A stretch of DNA of 64,000 nt, from the NCBI RefSeq assembly GCF_001509555.1, contig NZ_LMAS01000006.1, forward strand, positions 264,878-328,877, given 5' to 3'. Origin of the DNA: Bacillus sp. FJAT-29937. GTDB lineage: Bacteria > Bacillota > Bacilli > Bacillales > Cytobacillaceae. The translations under genes were made by a program, and so were the position numbers. Positions within the stretch are counted from its first letter, which is position 1. Every line of letters starts with the position of its first letter. Under the pieces are notes generated by a model that was not told the DNA's origin, ran no database searches, and saw only the letters and a program-made list of their open reading frames with translations. Below, one piece after another: positions 13,715 through 23,706 of the stretch.

Positions 13715-15097
13715 ATGAGCGGGGAAAAAGATCTGGATCAGTTAAAAAAGGAGGCCGCCGCCAAAGCGAAAGCCGCCGCACTAGCGAAAATGAAAGCCAA
13801 ACAAGAGGGCGAAGCGAAGGAAGAAACTCCAGCCGAAGACCTTGATATAGCGAAGCAAAAAGCTGCCGCCGCTGCCAAAGCCAAGGCTGCCGCGCTAGCA
13901 AAAATGAAAGCAAAAGAAGAGGGCGAAGCAAAGGAAGAAACTCCAGCTGAAGACCTTGATATAGCGAAGCAAAAAGCTGCTGCCGCTGCCAAAGCCAAGG
14001 CTGCCGCACTAGCAAAAATGAAAGCAAAAGAAGAGGGCGAAGCGAAGGAGGAAACTCCAGCTGAAGACCTTGATATAGCAAAGCAAAAAGCCGCTGCAGC
14101 CGCAAAAGCCAAGGCTGCCGCACTAGCGAAAATGAAAGCCAAACAAGAGGGCGAAGCAAAGGAAGAAACTCCAGCTGAAGACCTTGATATAGCGAAGCAA
14201 AAAGCCGCCGCCGCAGCCAAAGCGAAGGCTGCTGCTGCAGCAGCTAAGGCGAAAGCTGCAGCATTGGCAAAGCAATCGGAAGAAGCACCAGCCGGTGACG
14301 ATGAGAAGGCGAAAGCGATTGCAGCCGCGAAGGCAAAGGCCGCAGCCGCAGCTAAAGCGAAAGCCGCTGCACTGGCAAAGCAATCAGGAGAAGCCCCGGC
14401 CGGTGATGATGAAAAGGCGAAAGCAATTGCAGCCGCCAAAGCAAAAGCTGCCGCAGCCGCAGCCGCAAAAGCCAAGGCCGCAGCTGGTGCTGGAGCAGGT
14501 GACGACGAAAAAGCGAAGGCGATCGCCGCTGCCAAAGCAAAAGCCGCCGCCGCAGCAGCCGCGAAGGCAAAAGCAGGTGGGAAAGCCGCAGCTGAGCCTG
14601 CAGAGGAAAAGAAACCATCACCAAATCAGCCATATCTCGATAAGTATGTAAAGGTTACCTCTGAGCACCTCGGTCAAGATGTGCTGGAAGATTACTATAT
14701 CAATAGTTTATCCAAAGATGTCCCAACATTAGTGGCGAAGAAAGAATCCTACTACAAGCTTGCTGAATTTCTTAAATACAATGAGCAGCTTGGGTTTGAT
14801 TACTTATCTGAAATTCATGGGACAGATTTTGAAACACATATGGAAGTGTATGTTCACCTGTTCTCATATAAGAACAGACAGTCAGTTGCGTTAAAAGTAA
14901 AGATTGAACGTGATGAACCAACCATTGATTCTCTGGCGCCATTATGGGCAGGGGCAAACTGGCCTGAGTGTGAAGCCTATGATCTTTTAGGGATTAAATT
15001 TACTGGACACCCGAATCTGCATCGGATTCTGCTTGGGGAAGATTGGATTGGCCATCCGTTAAGAAAAGATTATGAACCGTATGATGTGGAGGTGTAA
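13715..15097 (+). CDS. nuoC: Complex I subunit C with long Ala/Lys repeat extension
   Basis: A 460-residue protein. The C-terminal ~155 residues (from about 305) are a normal NuoC 30-kDa domain, ending in the conserved ECEAYDLLGIKFTGHPNLHRILL region. The first ~300 residues are low complexity: four 38-residue units (starting near 23, 61, 99 and 137, each with LAKMKAKxEGEAKEETPAED) and then three units with APAGDDEKAKAIAAAKAKAA (near 191, 227, 260). This stretch should form a long charged helix or coiled coil. The 114-bp DNA unit is nearly exact, which implies recent expansion. The open frame and normal fusion to the NuoC domain argue it is translated. AAGGTGAT ribosome site. Confidence 0.92.
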   Translation: MSGEKDLDQLKKEAAAKAKAAALAKMKAKQEGEAKEETPAEDLDIAKQKAAAAAKAKAAALAKMKAKEEGEAKEETPAEDLDIAKQKAAAAAKAKAAALAKMKAKEEGEAKEETPAEDLDIAKQKAAAAAKAKAAALAKMKAKQEGEAKEETPAEDLDIAKQKAAAAAKAKAAAAAAKAKAAALAKQSEEAPAGDDEKAKAIAAAKAKAAAAAKAKAAALAKQSGEAPAGDDEKAKAIAAAKAKAAAAAAAKAKAAAGAGAGDDEKAKAIAAAKAKAAAAAAAKAKAGGKAAAEPAEEKKPSPNQPYLDKYVKVTSEHLGQDVLEDYYINSLSKDVPTLVAKKESYYKLAEFLKYNEQLGFDYLSEIHGTDFETHMEVYVHLFSYKNRQSVALKVKIERDEPTIDSLAPLWAGANWPECEAYDLLGIKFTGHPNLHRILLGEDWIGHPLRKDYEPYDVEV

Positions 15098-15100
15098 CCA

Positions 15101-16201
15101 GTGATACGTACTGAAGAAATGCTTTTAAACGTAGGTCCTCAGCATCCAAGTACGCACGGTGTATTTCGTCTCGTCGTCAAAATTGATGGGGAAATCATAA
15201 GGGAAGCGAAGCCAGTCATCGGTTATTTGCACCGCGGAACGGAAAAGCTGGCTGAAGATCTCCAATATACTCAGATCATCCCGTACACAGACCGAATGGA
15301 TTATCTGTCAGCAATGACGAATAACTATGTCATCTGCCATGCCGTAGAAACGATGATGGGCATCGAGGTTCCAGAACGGGCGGAATTCCTGCGCGTAATG
15401 GCGATGGAGCTTGGCCGGATTGCGAGTCACCTAGTTTCATGGGGAACTTTTTTGCTAGACCTAGGGGCTACGAGTCCATTCATTTTTGCTTTCCGTGAAC
15501 GTGAAATGATCATCAATATGCTGAACGAGCTTTCAGGCGCACGCTTAACCTTCAACTACATGCGTGTAGGCGGCGTGAAATGGGACGCACCAGAGGGCTG
15601 GGTTGACAAGGTAAAAGAATTTATTCCTTATATGCGTGAACAGCTGGTCGGCTACCATCAGCTTGTAACAGGAAATGAAATTTTCATGAACCGTGTTAAA
15701 GGAGTAGGCGTTTATACGAAGGAAGAGGCCATCCAATACTCATTAAGCGGGCCGACACTTCGCTGTACCGGCGTAAAATGGGATCTGCGCAAGGATGAGC
15801 CATATTCCATTTACGATCGCTTCGATTTTAACGTCATTACTCGTGAAGAAGGCGATGCATGGGCTCGTTATCACGTAAGATTAGCAGAAATCGAGGAATC
15901 TTTGAAAATTCTTGAACAGGCATGTGAACAATTCCCGGCTGAGGGAGAAATTATGGCCAAGGTTCCTAAGATTATTAAGGCTCCAAAAGGAGAAACCTTT
16001 GTCAGAATTGAATCTCCACGCGGAGAAATTGGCTGCTATATATACAGTGACGGGAAGAAAGAACCGTATCGCTTGAAATTCCGAAGACCGTCCTTCTATA
16101 ATCTGCAAATTCTTCCTAAGCTGCTTGAAGGCGAAAACATGGCAAACATGGTTACAATTTTAGGAGGAATTGATATTGTCCTCGGGGAGGTGGACGGTTA
16201 A
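15101..16201 (+). CDS. nuoD: Complex I subunit D (49-kDa)
   Basis: A 366-residue subunit related to NiFe hydrogenase large subunits that lines the quinone site. NVGPQHPSTHGVFRLV near the N-terminus and the DLGATSPF motif are diagnostic. GTG start, four bases after the nuoC stop, with GGAGGTG; one-base overlap with nuoH. Confidence 0.96.
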   Translation: MIRTEEMLLNVGPQHPSTHGVFRLVVKIDGEIIREAKPVIGYLHRGTEKLAEDLQYTQIIPYTDRMDYLSAMTNNYVICHAVETMMGIEVPERAEFLRVMAMELGRIASHLVSWGTFLLDLGATSPFIFAFREREMIINMLNELSGARLTFNYMRVGGVKWDAPEGWVDKVKEFIPYMREQLVGYHQLVTGNEIFMNRVKGVGVYTKEEAIQYSLSGPTLRCTGVKWDLRKDEPYSIYDRFDFNVITREEGDAWARYHVRLAEIEESLKILEQACEQFPAEGEIMAKVPKIIKAPKGETFVRIESPRGEIGCYIYSDGKKEPYRLKFRRPSFYNLQILPKLLEGENMANMVTILGGIDIVLGEVDG

Positions 16202-17208
16202 TGGTAGAAGAATTATTGCATTCGAGTCCCGGATTATTAAATTTCGGTATTTTCTTCTTACTAGCCGTCGTTTTACTATTGGTGGTCCTAGGTTTTGTTA
16301 CGTATGCAATCCTAGCAGAGCGTAAAGTTATGGGATATATGCAAATGCGCCATGGTCCGAACCAACTCGGTGGACGCTGGGGGTTATTACAAACAGTTGC
16401 TGACGTTCTCAAGCTGCTTTTAAAAGAAGATATCATTCCAAAGCTTGCAGACCGGCCGTTATTTATTTTAGCTCCTGTGATTGCGTTTGCACCGTCCTTT
16501 ATGGTGCTTGCAGCCATTCCATTTACCGATAAATTTCAATTTGCTGATATCGGTGTAGGCCTGCTTTACTATATCGCCGTATCAGGAATCACTACTGTAG
16601 GAATTGTAACAGGAGCTTGGGCTTCTAACAATAAATATGCTCTCCTTGGAGGAATGCGTGCAGCGGCACAAATGATTTCTTATGAAATCCCGCTCGTCAT
16701 GTCTGTTGTTGGGGTGATCCTCCTAACAGGAAGTATGAATTTAAATGACATCGTTGAAGCACAAAGAAATGGATGGTATATCATTTGGCAGCCAGTTGCG
16801 TTTATTGTCTTCTTTATTGCATCAGTTGCCGAATTAAACCGTGTGCCATTCGACTTGCCTGAATCAGAGTCGGAACTAATTTCCGGATTCATGATGGAAT
16901 ACTCTGGATTCCGCTATGCATTCTTTATGCTTGCTGAATACGTATATGCATTTGCCATGTCAGCGTTAACGACCGTATTATTCTTCGGTGGCTGGCTGCC
17001 GCTTCCATTCTTAGACTTTATTCCAGGTGCCATTTGGTTTGCGCTTAAATTCTCAGTGGTCTTCTTTATTCTGATTTGGTTCCGTTCCACGTTCCCGCGT
17101 GTGCGTGCAGACCAGTTGATGGAATTTGGCTGGAAGGTTCTCTTGCCAGTTGCGTTAGCGAATATTTTCTTAACCGCACTATTAAAAGAATTGCTAAAAC
17201 TATTCTAA
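16201..17208 (+). CDS. nuoH: Complex I subunit H
   Basis: A 335-residue, eight-helix membrane subunit that links the quinone cavity to the proton-pumping arm. Signatures ERKVMGYMQMRHGPNQ and ELNRVPFDLPESESELISGF are intact. Confidence 0.97.
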   Translation: MVEELLHSSPGLLNFGIFFLLAVVLLLVVLGFVTYAILAERKVMGYMQMRHGPNQLGGRWGLLQTVADVLKLLLKEDIIPKLADRPLFILAPVIAFAPSFMVLAAIPFTDKFQFADIGVGLLYYIAVSGITTVGIVTGAWASNNKYALLGGMRAAAQMISYEIPLVMSVVGVILLTGSMNLNDIVEAQRNGWYIIWQPVAFIVFFIASVAELNRVPFDLPESESELISGFMMEYSGFRYAFFMLAEYVYAFAMSALTTVLFFGGWLPLPFLDFIPGAIWFALKFSVVFFILIWFRSTFPRVRADQLMEFGWKVLLPVALANIFLTALLKELLKLF

Positions 17209-17247
17209 AAAAGCCTTACACTTTTAATATTCAAGGGGTGAAAAGAC

Positions 17248-17667
17248 ATGCTTGGATTAGCGAAAGGTTTATCATATACCCTAAAAAACTTGACCCGCAA
17301 AAAGGTCACATATGATTATCCGAATGAGCCGCTTCCGCTTCCAGACCGGTTCCGCGGAATTCAAAAATTCTATCCGGAGAAATGCATCGTTTGTAATCAG
17401 TGTGCGAACATTTGCCCGACTGAATGTATCCAGCTGACAGGTAAAAAGCATCCGGATCCGGCGAAAAAAGGAAAAATTATTGATACGTATGATATTAACT
17501 TTGAGATTTGTATTCTATGTGATTTATGCACAGAGGTTTGTCCAACAGAGGCCATTATTATGACGAATAACTTTGAACTGGCTGAGTACAGCCGGGATGA
17601 GCTGTTTAAAAACCTCGAATGGCTGGATGAAAATGATGAGAATATACGGAAGGAGAATAAAGCATGA
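17248..17667 (+). CDS. nuoI: Complex I subunit I (two 4Fe-4S clusters)
   Basis: A 139-residue ferredoxin-like subunit carrying clusters N6a and N6b. Ligands are Cys46/49/52 with Cys98 and Cys88/91/94 with Cys56 (CIVCNQCANICP and CILCDLCTEVCP). In an enzyme lacking NuoEFG it is a likely entry point for electrons from the unknown donor. Confidence 0.96.
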   Translation: MLGLAKGLSYTLKNLTRKKVTYDYPNEPLPLPDRFRGIQKFYPEKCIVCNQCANICPTECIQLTGKKHPDPAKKGKIIDTYDINFEICILCDLCTEVCPTEAIIMTNNFELAEYSRDELFKNLEWLDENDENIRKENKA

Positions 17668-18185
17668 CGTTTTCAGGTGAATTTATTGCGTTTATGGCAC
17701 TTGCCATCGTGGCAGTCATGGGCGGCGTGCTTTTATTAAACCTTTCCAATGTTGTGCATATGGTAGTGGCGCTAGTTTTTACTTTTATCAGCATTGCGGG
17801 GATTTTTGTTTTACTATCTGCTGAGTTTCTTGCTGCAGCCCAAATTCTGCTGTATTCCGGAGCCATTACAATCATTATGTTATTTGGAATTATGCTGACC
17901 CGTCATAACGATGTGAGTGAGCCAAAGACCGGTATCGTCCGAAGGGTATTACTGTTTTTGGGGGTTCTAGGCTTCGCATTTACGGTCTATATCGGTATTT
18001 ACGGCCTTGATTTCGGTGATTTGCCAAATACGCTGCATGAAAATAATACAGAGCAAATTGGAGTGGCGCTATATTCCAAATACATCATTCCATTTGAATT
18101 AACCTCTGTTTTACTATTGGCAGCTCTGATTGGCGCAATCGTTTTAGCGAGGAAAGATGATGAGAAGGGAGCGGAGAAGGAATGA
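17664..18185 (+). CDS. nuoJ: Complex I subunit J
   Basis: A 173-residue membrane subunit with five predicted helices; the [21 protein letters not shown] segment is the ND6 signature (the pi-bulge helix). Overlaps nuoI and nuoK by four bases each. Confidence 0.95.
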   Translation: MTFSGEFIAFMALAIVAVMGGVLLLNLSNVVHMVVALVFTFISIAGIFVLLSAEFLAAAQILLYSGAITIIMLFGIMLTRHNDVSEPKTGIVRRVLLFLGVLGFAFTVYIGIYGLDFGDLPNTLHENNTEQIGVALYSKYIIPFELTSVLLLAALIGAIVLARKDDEKGAEKE

Positions 18186-18496
18186 GCTCAGTTCCCGTTT
18201 CGGCGTATCTTGCCTTAGCGTTAATCTTATTCTGTATCGGATTATATGGCGCTTTAACGAAGAGGAATACAGTTATCGTCTTAATATCGATTGAGTTAAT
18301 GCTAAATGCAGTCAATATCAATCTAGTGGCCTTCAGTAAATTTGGCGCGGCGCCTGCGATTACAGGTCAGATCTTCGCTTTATTTGTTATGACAGTTGCC
18401 GCAGCGGAAGTAGCTGTTGGGGTAGCGATCTTGATTGCCCTTTACCGCAATCGGAAAACCGTTAATATTGATGAAATCAACACATTGAAGCATTAA
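18182..18496 (+). CDS. nuoK: Complex I subunit K
   Basis: A 104-residue three-helix subunit (ND4L). The buried glutamates of the proton path are seen in [10 protein letters not shown] and in the AAAEVAVG helix. Confidence 0.96.
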   Translation: MSSVPVSAYLALALILFCIGLYGALTKRNTVIVLISIELMLNAVNINLVAFSKFGAAPAITGQIFALFVMTVAAAEVAVGVAILIALYRNRKTVNIDEINTLKH

Positions 18497-18690
18497 TGAA
18501 TGCTTTTGCACGAATAAAAGAGGCTGTTCGTTATACTAGTAAAATATTTTTCCGGGAAATAATGCGCTTTTATTGGAAATAAGTCATGTAACTATTTCCT
18601 TGCGCGAAAAAGTATAACCTGCTCTCAATCTAACACGCTGCACTTACAGACGGACAAAACTTACCAGCGTGTTCAAAAAAGGGGATTGTG
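18497..18690 (+). other. nuoK-nuoL spacer with hairpins
   Basis: The only long gap in the operon (200 bp). It holds an inverted repeat AACACGCTG (18632-18640) / CAGCGTGTT (18665-18673) and a weaker AT-rich dyad around 18545-18612. No T-run follows, and I see no clear internal promoter. It may adjust expression of the large antiporter-like subunits. Confidence 0.4.
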
Positions 18691-18696
18691 ATATTG

Positions 18697-20556
18697 ATGG
18701 AGAATGCATGGATCATACCGCTTTTCCCGCTTTTATCGTTCTTATTCCTTGTCTTTTTCGGCAAACGGCTTAAGGATGCGAGTGCTTACATAGGAATTCT
18801 GCTTTCGCTTGCGTCTCTTGTCTACTCGTTGTTGGTGCTGTTTGAAAGATTTTCGTCACCAACCCATAAGGCAGAAGCTGTTTGGCTGACAATTGGGGAT
18901 GTTCAGTTAACAGCGGGTTTTGAAGTAAACCAGTTAAATGCATTAATGCTAGTGATCGTCTCACTCGTCAGTTTCCTTGTTCACACGTATTCAAAGGGAT
19001 ATATGCACGGGGATGAGAGACTTCATGTTTACTATTCATATTTAGGCTTGTTTACCTTTGCAATGCTAGGGCTTGTTCTATCTCCTAACCTATTGCAAAC
19101 GTATATTTTCTGGGAGCTTGTCGGCTTAGGCTCATTCCTATTGATTGGTTTCTACTTTTATAAAGACGAAGCAAAAAAGGCTGCGAAAAAGGCGTTTATC
19201 ATGACGCGTATCGGGGATGTGGGCCTTTTAATCGGAATGATTCTCTTATTCTGGCAGGTTGGCAGCTTTGAATATGACGAAATCTTTGCGGCTGTTGCAG
19301 CTGGATCGGTTTCAACAACAATGATTACGTTAACAGCGATTTTGATTTTTATCGGAGCGATTGGGAAATCAGGTCAATTTCCGCTTCACACATGGCTTCC
19401 GGACGCGATGGAAGGGCCAACACCAGTTTCAGCGTTAATCCACGCCGCGACAATGGTCGCAGCAGGGGTTTATTTAGTAGCGGCTTTGTTCCCGCTTTTC
19501 ACAGCAAGCGAAACCGCGCTCATGACTGTAGCTGTTATTGGAGCGATTACCGCGATTTTTGCGGCGAGCATTGGTCTTGTGCAAACGGATATTAAAAGAG
19601 TGCTAGCCTACTCAACCGTCAGCCAGCTCGGCTACATGATGCTGGCGCTTGGATCTGCCGGCTATGTAGCGGGTGTGTTCCACTTAATGACTCACGCTTT
19701 CTTTAAAGCATTGCTTTTCCTTGCTGCAGGAAGTGTCATCCATGCTGTTCATACACAGGATATTGAGAAAATGGGCGGACTATGGAAGAAGCTTCGTGTC
19801 ACAGGTCCACTGTTCTTAATTGGAACATTGGCGATCAGCGGGGTTCCGTTATTTTCAGGATTTTTCAGTAAGGATGAAATTTTAATTGCTGCTTGGGCAA
19901 ATGGCAATACAGTATTGTTCTGGCTTGCTGTTGTGGCTGCATTCTTTACAGCATTCTATATGTTCCGCCTGTTCTTCATGGTATTCTCGGGCGAATCGCG
20001 TAGCGATATGAGCCATGCGAAGGAGTCGCCAAGTGTGATGACCGTGCCGATGATGATTCTCGGAGTCCTTGCAGTCGTTGCAGGTTACGTCAATACACCA
20101 TGGTTCGGAACGTTCCTTGGAGATTGGTTAGTAGACGGAAATCCAGCGCTCGGGCATGGACATATTGAAGGTCCTGCATGGATTATGATTGTCGCAACAG
20201 TTGTATCCTTGCTTGGTATTTTCCTAGCTTGGATGATTTACAGCAAGCGTTCACTATCACGTGACTGGCTTGGTGCTGAAACGATGTACAATATTTTATA
20301 TAACAAATATTTTATCGATGAATTTTACGGGCTAACCGTCCTTAAGGTGACGAAGTTCTTCAGTATATTCCTTCGCTACATCGAAACCTTCCTTGTTGAA
20401 GGCGTTGTAAAAGGAGTATCTGGAACCGTGTTCGCACTTGGAAGACTAGGCTCAAAATTCCAAGATGGCCAAGTACAAAGATATGGAACGGTCGCTTTTG
20501 TAGGATTAGCTATTTTAGTAGTCGTATTTGCGGTAACAGGGGGGTATTTAAGATGA
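18697..20556 (+). CDS. nuoL: Complex I subunit L (antiporter-like)
   Basis: A 619-residue membrane subunit with about 16 helices and the long C-terminal lateral helix region. FWELVGLGSFLLIGFYF and GKSGQFPLHTWLPDAMEGPTP hold the conserved Glu and Lys residues of the proton channel. I choose ATG 18697, ten bases after AGGGGAT, over GTG 18688, which abuts the ribosome site. Confidence 0.96.
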   Translation: MENAWIIPLFPLLSFLFLVFFGKRLKDASAYIGILLSLASLVYSLLVLFERFSSPTHKAEAVWLTIGDVQLTAGFEVNQLNALMLVIVSLVSFLVHTYSKGYMHGDERLHVYYSYLGLFTFAMLGLVLSPNLLQTYIFWELVGLGSFLLIGFYFYKDEAKKAAKKAFIMTRIGDVGLLIGMILLFWQVGSFEYDEIFAAVAAGSVSTTMITLTAILIFIGAIGKSGQFPLHTWLPDAMEGPTPVSALIHAATMVAAGVYLVAALFPLFTASETALMTVAVIGAITAIFAASIGLVQTDIKRVLAYSTVSQLGYMMLALGSAGYVAGVFHLMTHAFFKALLFLAAGSVIHAVHTQDIEKMGGLWKKLRVTGPLFLIGTLAISGVPLFSGFFSKDEILIAAWANGNTVLFWLAVVAAFFTAFYMFRLFFMVFSGESRSDMSHAKESPSVMTVPMMILGVLAVVAGYVNTPWFGTFLGDWLVDGNPALGHGHIEGPAWIMIVATVVSLLGIFLAWMIYSKRSLSRDWLGAETMYNILYNKYFIDEFYGLTVLKVTKFFSIFLRYIETFLVEGVVKGVSGTVFALGRLGSKFQDGQVQRYGTVAFVGLAILVVVFAVTGGYLR

Positions 20557-22064
20557 ATATCGCTTATTTCTTATCAATCTTAGTATTTTCCCCTTTAGTT
20601 GGTGTTTTAGTTTTATCATTGATTCCGAACACAAAGGAATCTGTTATTAAAACGGTCGGTTTCCTAGCAACTCTGCCAGCATTAATTTTGTCACTTGTGG
20701 CATTTTTTCAATATCGTGCAGGTGTATCGCTAGCCGATATAAGCGAGAATGTGCGCTGGGTTCAGTTTGGCGATCCGAATCGCTTAGGAGATTTATTCTC
20801 GATTAATTACGAGCTTGGGGTAGATGGATTCTCCCTCATTATGATCGTGCTGACAGCGATTCTGTCCACTCTTGCAGCCATTGCTTCTATGTATATTAAA
20901 AAAGAATGGAAAGGCTATTTTATGCTGTTCCTTCTATTAGAAGTAGGAATGCTCGGTGTGTTCGCTGCCGAAAACTTAATTCTATTCTTCATCTTTTTCG
21001 AAATTACCTTAATTCCGACCTTCTTCCTGATTGGAAAATGGGGTTATTTTGAAAAAGAAAGAGCAGCCTTCAGCTTCTTAATTTATAACGGATTAGGATC
21101 TGCTGTGCTTCTCATTGTGATTATGGTGTTATTCTCCCGAACAGGAACGTCGAATATTGACGCACTGATGGCTATTTTGCATGCAGACGTCAATCATGCC
21201 GTTTTCTCGGAAGGGACTAAAATGGGCTTGCTTATTGCCTTGTTAATTGCTTTCGGTGTTAAGCTGCCAATCTTCCCGCTGCATAGCTGGATGGTTCGTG
21301 TTCACGTACAGGCATCTCCGTCCGTTGTTATGCTGCATGCGGGTATTTTGCTGAAAATCGGGGCATACGGGATCATTCGTTTTGGAATGGGAATCTTCCC
21401 AGAGCAGTTCCAGGAATTAGCAGTATTAATCGCTGTTCTCGGGGTTGTGAATCTGTTATACGGTGCATTCTTAGCCTTAATTCAGACAGATTTCAAAATG
21501 GTCCTAGCTTATTCATCTATTTCCCATATGGGAATTGTGTTAATTGGATTAGGAGCAATGAACGAGGCGGGAATTCAAGGAGCCATCTTCCAAGTGGTTT
21601 CCCATGGTTTGATTGCAGCACTTCTATTCTTCCTTGTTGGCGTATTTTACGAGCGTCTGGATACATCCATCATTCAAAATCTTGGCGGGTTGGCAAAGGG
21701 AATGCCGGTTACAGCTGGTTTCTTGCTAGCTGGAGCAATGGCTTCACTCGGTATGCCAGGTATGTCCGGATTTGTGAGTGAATTTATGGCGTTCCTTGGC
21801 CTATTTAAAGAAATGCCAGTTTTAGCAGCGGTAGGGGCACTGGGGATTATTTTGACAGCTGTTTACCTGCTTCGCGCAGTTCTTGGCATTACTTATGGAA
21901 AAGCCCATCGCGAATTTGCCGGTGTAACTGATCTTCGCGGAAGAGAATGGGTTCCAGCTTTAGTTTTACTAGCGATTATTGTGTTAATTGGTGTGTACCC
22001 AAGTGTACTAAGCGAACCGCTAACTTCCACACTTGAAACGATTATGCTTGGGATAGGAGGGTGA
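20553..22064 (+). CDS. nuoM: Complex I subunit M (antiporter-like)
   Basis: A 503-residue ND4-type proton pump subunit. FFIFFEITLIPTFFLIGKWG and KLPIFPLHSWMVRVHVQASPS are the family motifs; transmembrane helices run throughout. Four-base overlap with nuoL. Confidence 0.96.
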   Translation: MNIAYFLSILVFSPLVGVLVLSLIPNTKESVIKTVGFLATLPALILSLVAFFQYRAGVSLADISENVRWVQFGDPNRLGDLFSINYELGVDGFSLIMIVLTAILSTLAAIASMYIKKEWKGYFMLFLLLEVGMLGVFAAENLILFFIFFEITLIPTFFLIGKWGYFEKERAAFSFLIYNGLGSAVLLIVIMVLFSRTGTSNIDALMAILHADVNHAVFSEGTKMGLLIALLIAFGVKLPIFPLHSWMVRVHVQASPSVVMLHAGILLKIGAYGIIRFGMGIFPEQFQELAVLIAVLGVVNLLYGAFLALIQTDFKMVLAYSSISHMGIVLIGLGAMNEAGIQGAIFQVVSHGLIAALLFFLVGVFYERLDTSIIQNLGGLAKGMPVTAGFLLAGAMASLGMPGMSGFVSEFMAFLGLFKEMPVLAAVGALGIILTAVYLLRAVLGITYGKAHREFAGVTDLRGREWVPALVLLAIIVLIGVYPSVLSEPLTSTLETIMLGIGG

Positions 22065-22070
22065 TGAAGG

Positions 22071-23591
22071 ATGGATCTTACAGAATTATTTTCATATAAA
22101 TGGAGCATCATGACACCAGAGTTCATCATCCTTGGTGTAGCCACTTTACTATCATTATTAGATTTATTTATGCCAAAGACGGTGAACCGGAAAATCCTTG
22201 GCTGGATTGGAGTTGCGGGGATTCTAGCTGCATTAGCTTCCTTATTCAGCTTGTTTGGGCAAGGGGCGGAATCGATTCTATATGATACGTTTAGACTCGA
22301 TTCTTTCGCGAAGGCATTTAAGCTGTTATTGTTATTGGGAGCAGCGCTTGTGATGATTCTGGCAACAAGCTATGAGCCGAAGGAAGGCTTTGCTGAATAT
22401 AGGGGAGAGTTCTTCTATTTATTCATGGCTGCCCTGCTCGGAACGATGATCATGTCTTCAAGCGGCGATTTAATTACGCTGTTTGTTGGCCTTGAGCTGC
22501 TTTCGATTCCATCTTATATCCTTGCAGGCCTTCACAAGAAAAATAGGCTGTCGAACGAGTCTTCAATGAAATACGTCATTAATGGCGGAATTTCAACAGC
22601 GATTACTCTTTTCGGGATGAGCTATGTGTACGGTCTTACTGGAACAACGAACCTGCTTGAAATGGCTCGGGGATTATTGGCATTAACGAACCCGCAGCAC
22701 ATTTATCTAATGGGTCTTGCTTTATTTATGATTTTTGTCGGGCTATCATTTAAATTGGCAACGGCGCCGTTCCATATGTGGGCACCTGATGTGTACCAAG
22801 GAGCGCCGACACCTGTTACGGCTTTCTTGAGCGTCGTTTCAAAAACAGCCGGCTTTATCATTCTCATTCGAATTATGCTTGTGGTGTTCTTAAGCACACC
22901 ATCTTCAGACATTCCAAATTCGATTCCGCTCTTTATGAAGGTTCAGGATTACATTGCCTTCCTGGCAGCTGCAACGATGATTATTGGAAACGTGGTAGCG
23001 TTAAGACAGAAAAACATTAAGCGTCTATTCGCCTACTCAAGTATTGCACAGGCGGGTTATCTGCTTGTTGTAGTCGCATCGTTATCGGTATTTATCTTTG
23101 ATACACTTTGGTTCTATTTAGGAGCATATTTGTTTATGAACTTAGGGGCATTTGCGATTATTCAGCTGATCACACAGAAAACAGGATCAGAGGATATTTC
23201 CCAATTTGCGGGATTATATCGTAAGGCACCGATTTTGTCGGTATCGATGGCTGTATTTATTCTCAGCTTAGCGGGAATTCCAGGTACTGCCGGATTTATC
23301 GGGAAGCTTAATATCTTCATGGGTGCTTTGGCCGTTGAGCCTGCACGCTATGTGTTAGTTTCTATTATGATCGCGACAACAGTCGTATCGTATTTCTACT
23401 ATTTCGGTGTACTTGTGCAAATGTTCTTCCGCCCAGCTGCCGATCCAGAGGCGAAAATCAAGCTTCCAGCAGGTCTAGGGGTTGTTATCGGCATTTGCGT
23501 ATTTGCTACCGTGTTGTTTGGAGTCGCGCCGAGCATCGCGTTCGACTTTTTACAGGGGAACTTCAATCAGTTCAGTGACTTTTTTCAGTAA
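22071..23591 (+). CDS. nuoN: Complex I subunit N (antiporter-like)
   Basis: A 506-residue ND2-type pump subunit. FVGLELLSIPSYILAGLHK and KLATAPFHMWAPDVYQGAPTP are diagnostic. Last gene of the operon. The operon has eleven genes, A, B, C, D, H-N; the NADH-oxidising genes E, F and G are not here. Confidence 0.96.
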   Translation: MDLTELFSYKWSIMTPEFIILGVATLLSLLDLFMPKTVNRKILGWIGVAGILAALASLFSLFGQGAESILYDTFRLDSFAKAFKLLLLLGAALVMILATSYEPKEGFAEYRGEFFYLFMAALLGTMIMSSSGDLITLFVGLELLSIPSYILAGLHKKNRLSNESSMKYVINGGISTAITLFGMSYVYGLTGTTNLLEMARGLLALTNPQHIYLMGLALFMIFVGLSFKLATAPFHMWAPDVYQGAPTPVTAFLSVVSKTAGFIILIRIMLVVFLSTPSSDIPNSIPLFMKVQDYIAFLAAATMIIGNVVALRQKNIKRLFAYSSIAQAGYLLVVVASLSVFIFDTLWFYLGAYLFMNLGAFAIIQLITQKTGSEDISQFAGLYRKAPILSVSMAVFILSLAGIPGTAGFIGKLNIFMGALAVEPARYVLVSIMIATTVVSYFYYFGVLVQMFFRPAADPEAKIKLPAGLGVVIGICVFATVLFGVAPSIAFDFLQGNFNQFSDFFQ

Positions 23592-23636
23592 GGGGAATTT
23601 TTAAAGGGTTAATCTAAGGGGTAGACATATATTTTA

Positions 23637-23670
23637 TGAGAAAGGGGAGCGGTCCCCTTTCTTTTTTTTG
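23637..23670 (+). terminator. Terminator of the nuo operon
   Basis: Stem AAAGGGGA / TCCCCTTT with a 4-base GCGG-type loop, then CTTTTTTTT. Confidence 0.9.
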
Positions 23671-23706
23671 TCTTTTTTGAGAAATAGGAGGGGAATCGAG
23701 GGGGAT

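Noticed and set aside
13713-14651. Long frames antisense to or out of frame with the nuoC extension (up to 265 codons)
   Set aside because: The Ala/Lys codons GCN/AAR give open frames on the other strand by composition. The + frame is fused to the NuoC domain, which settles it.
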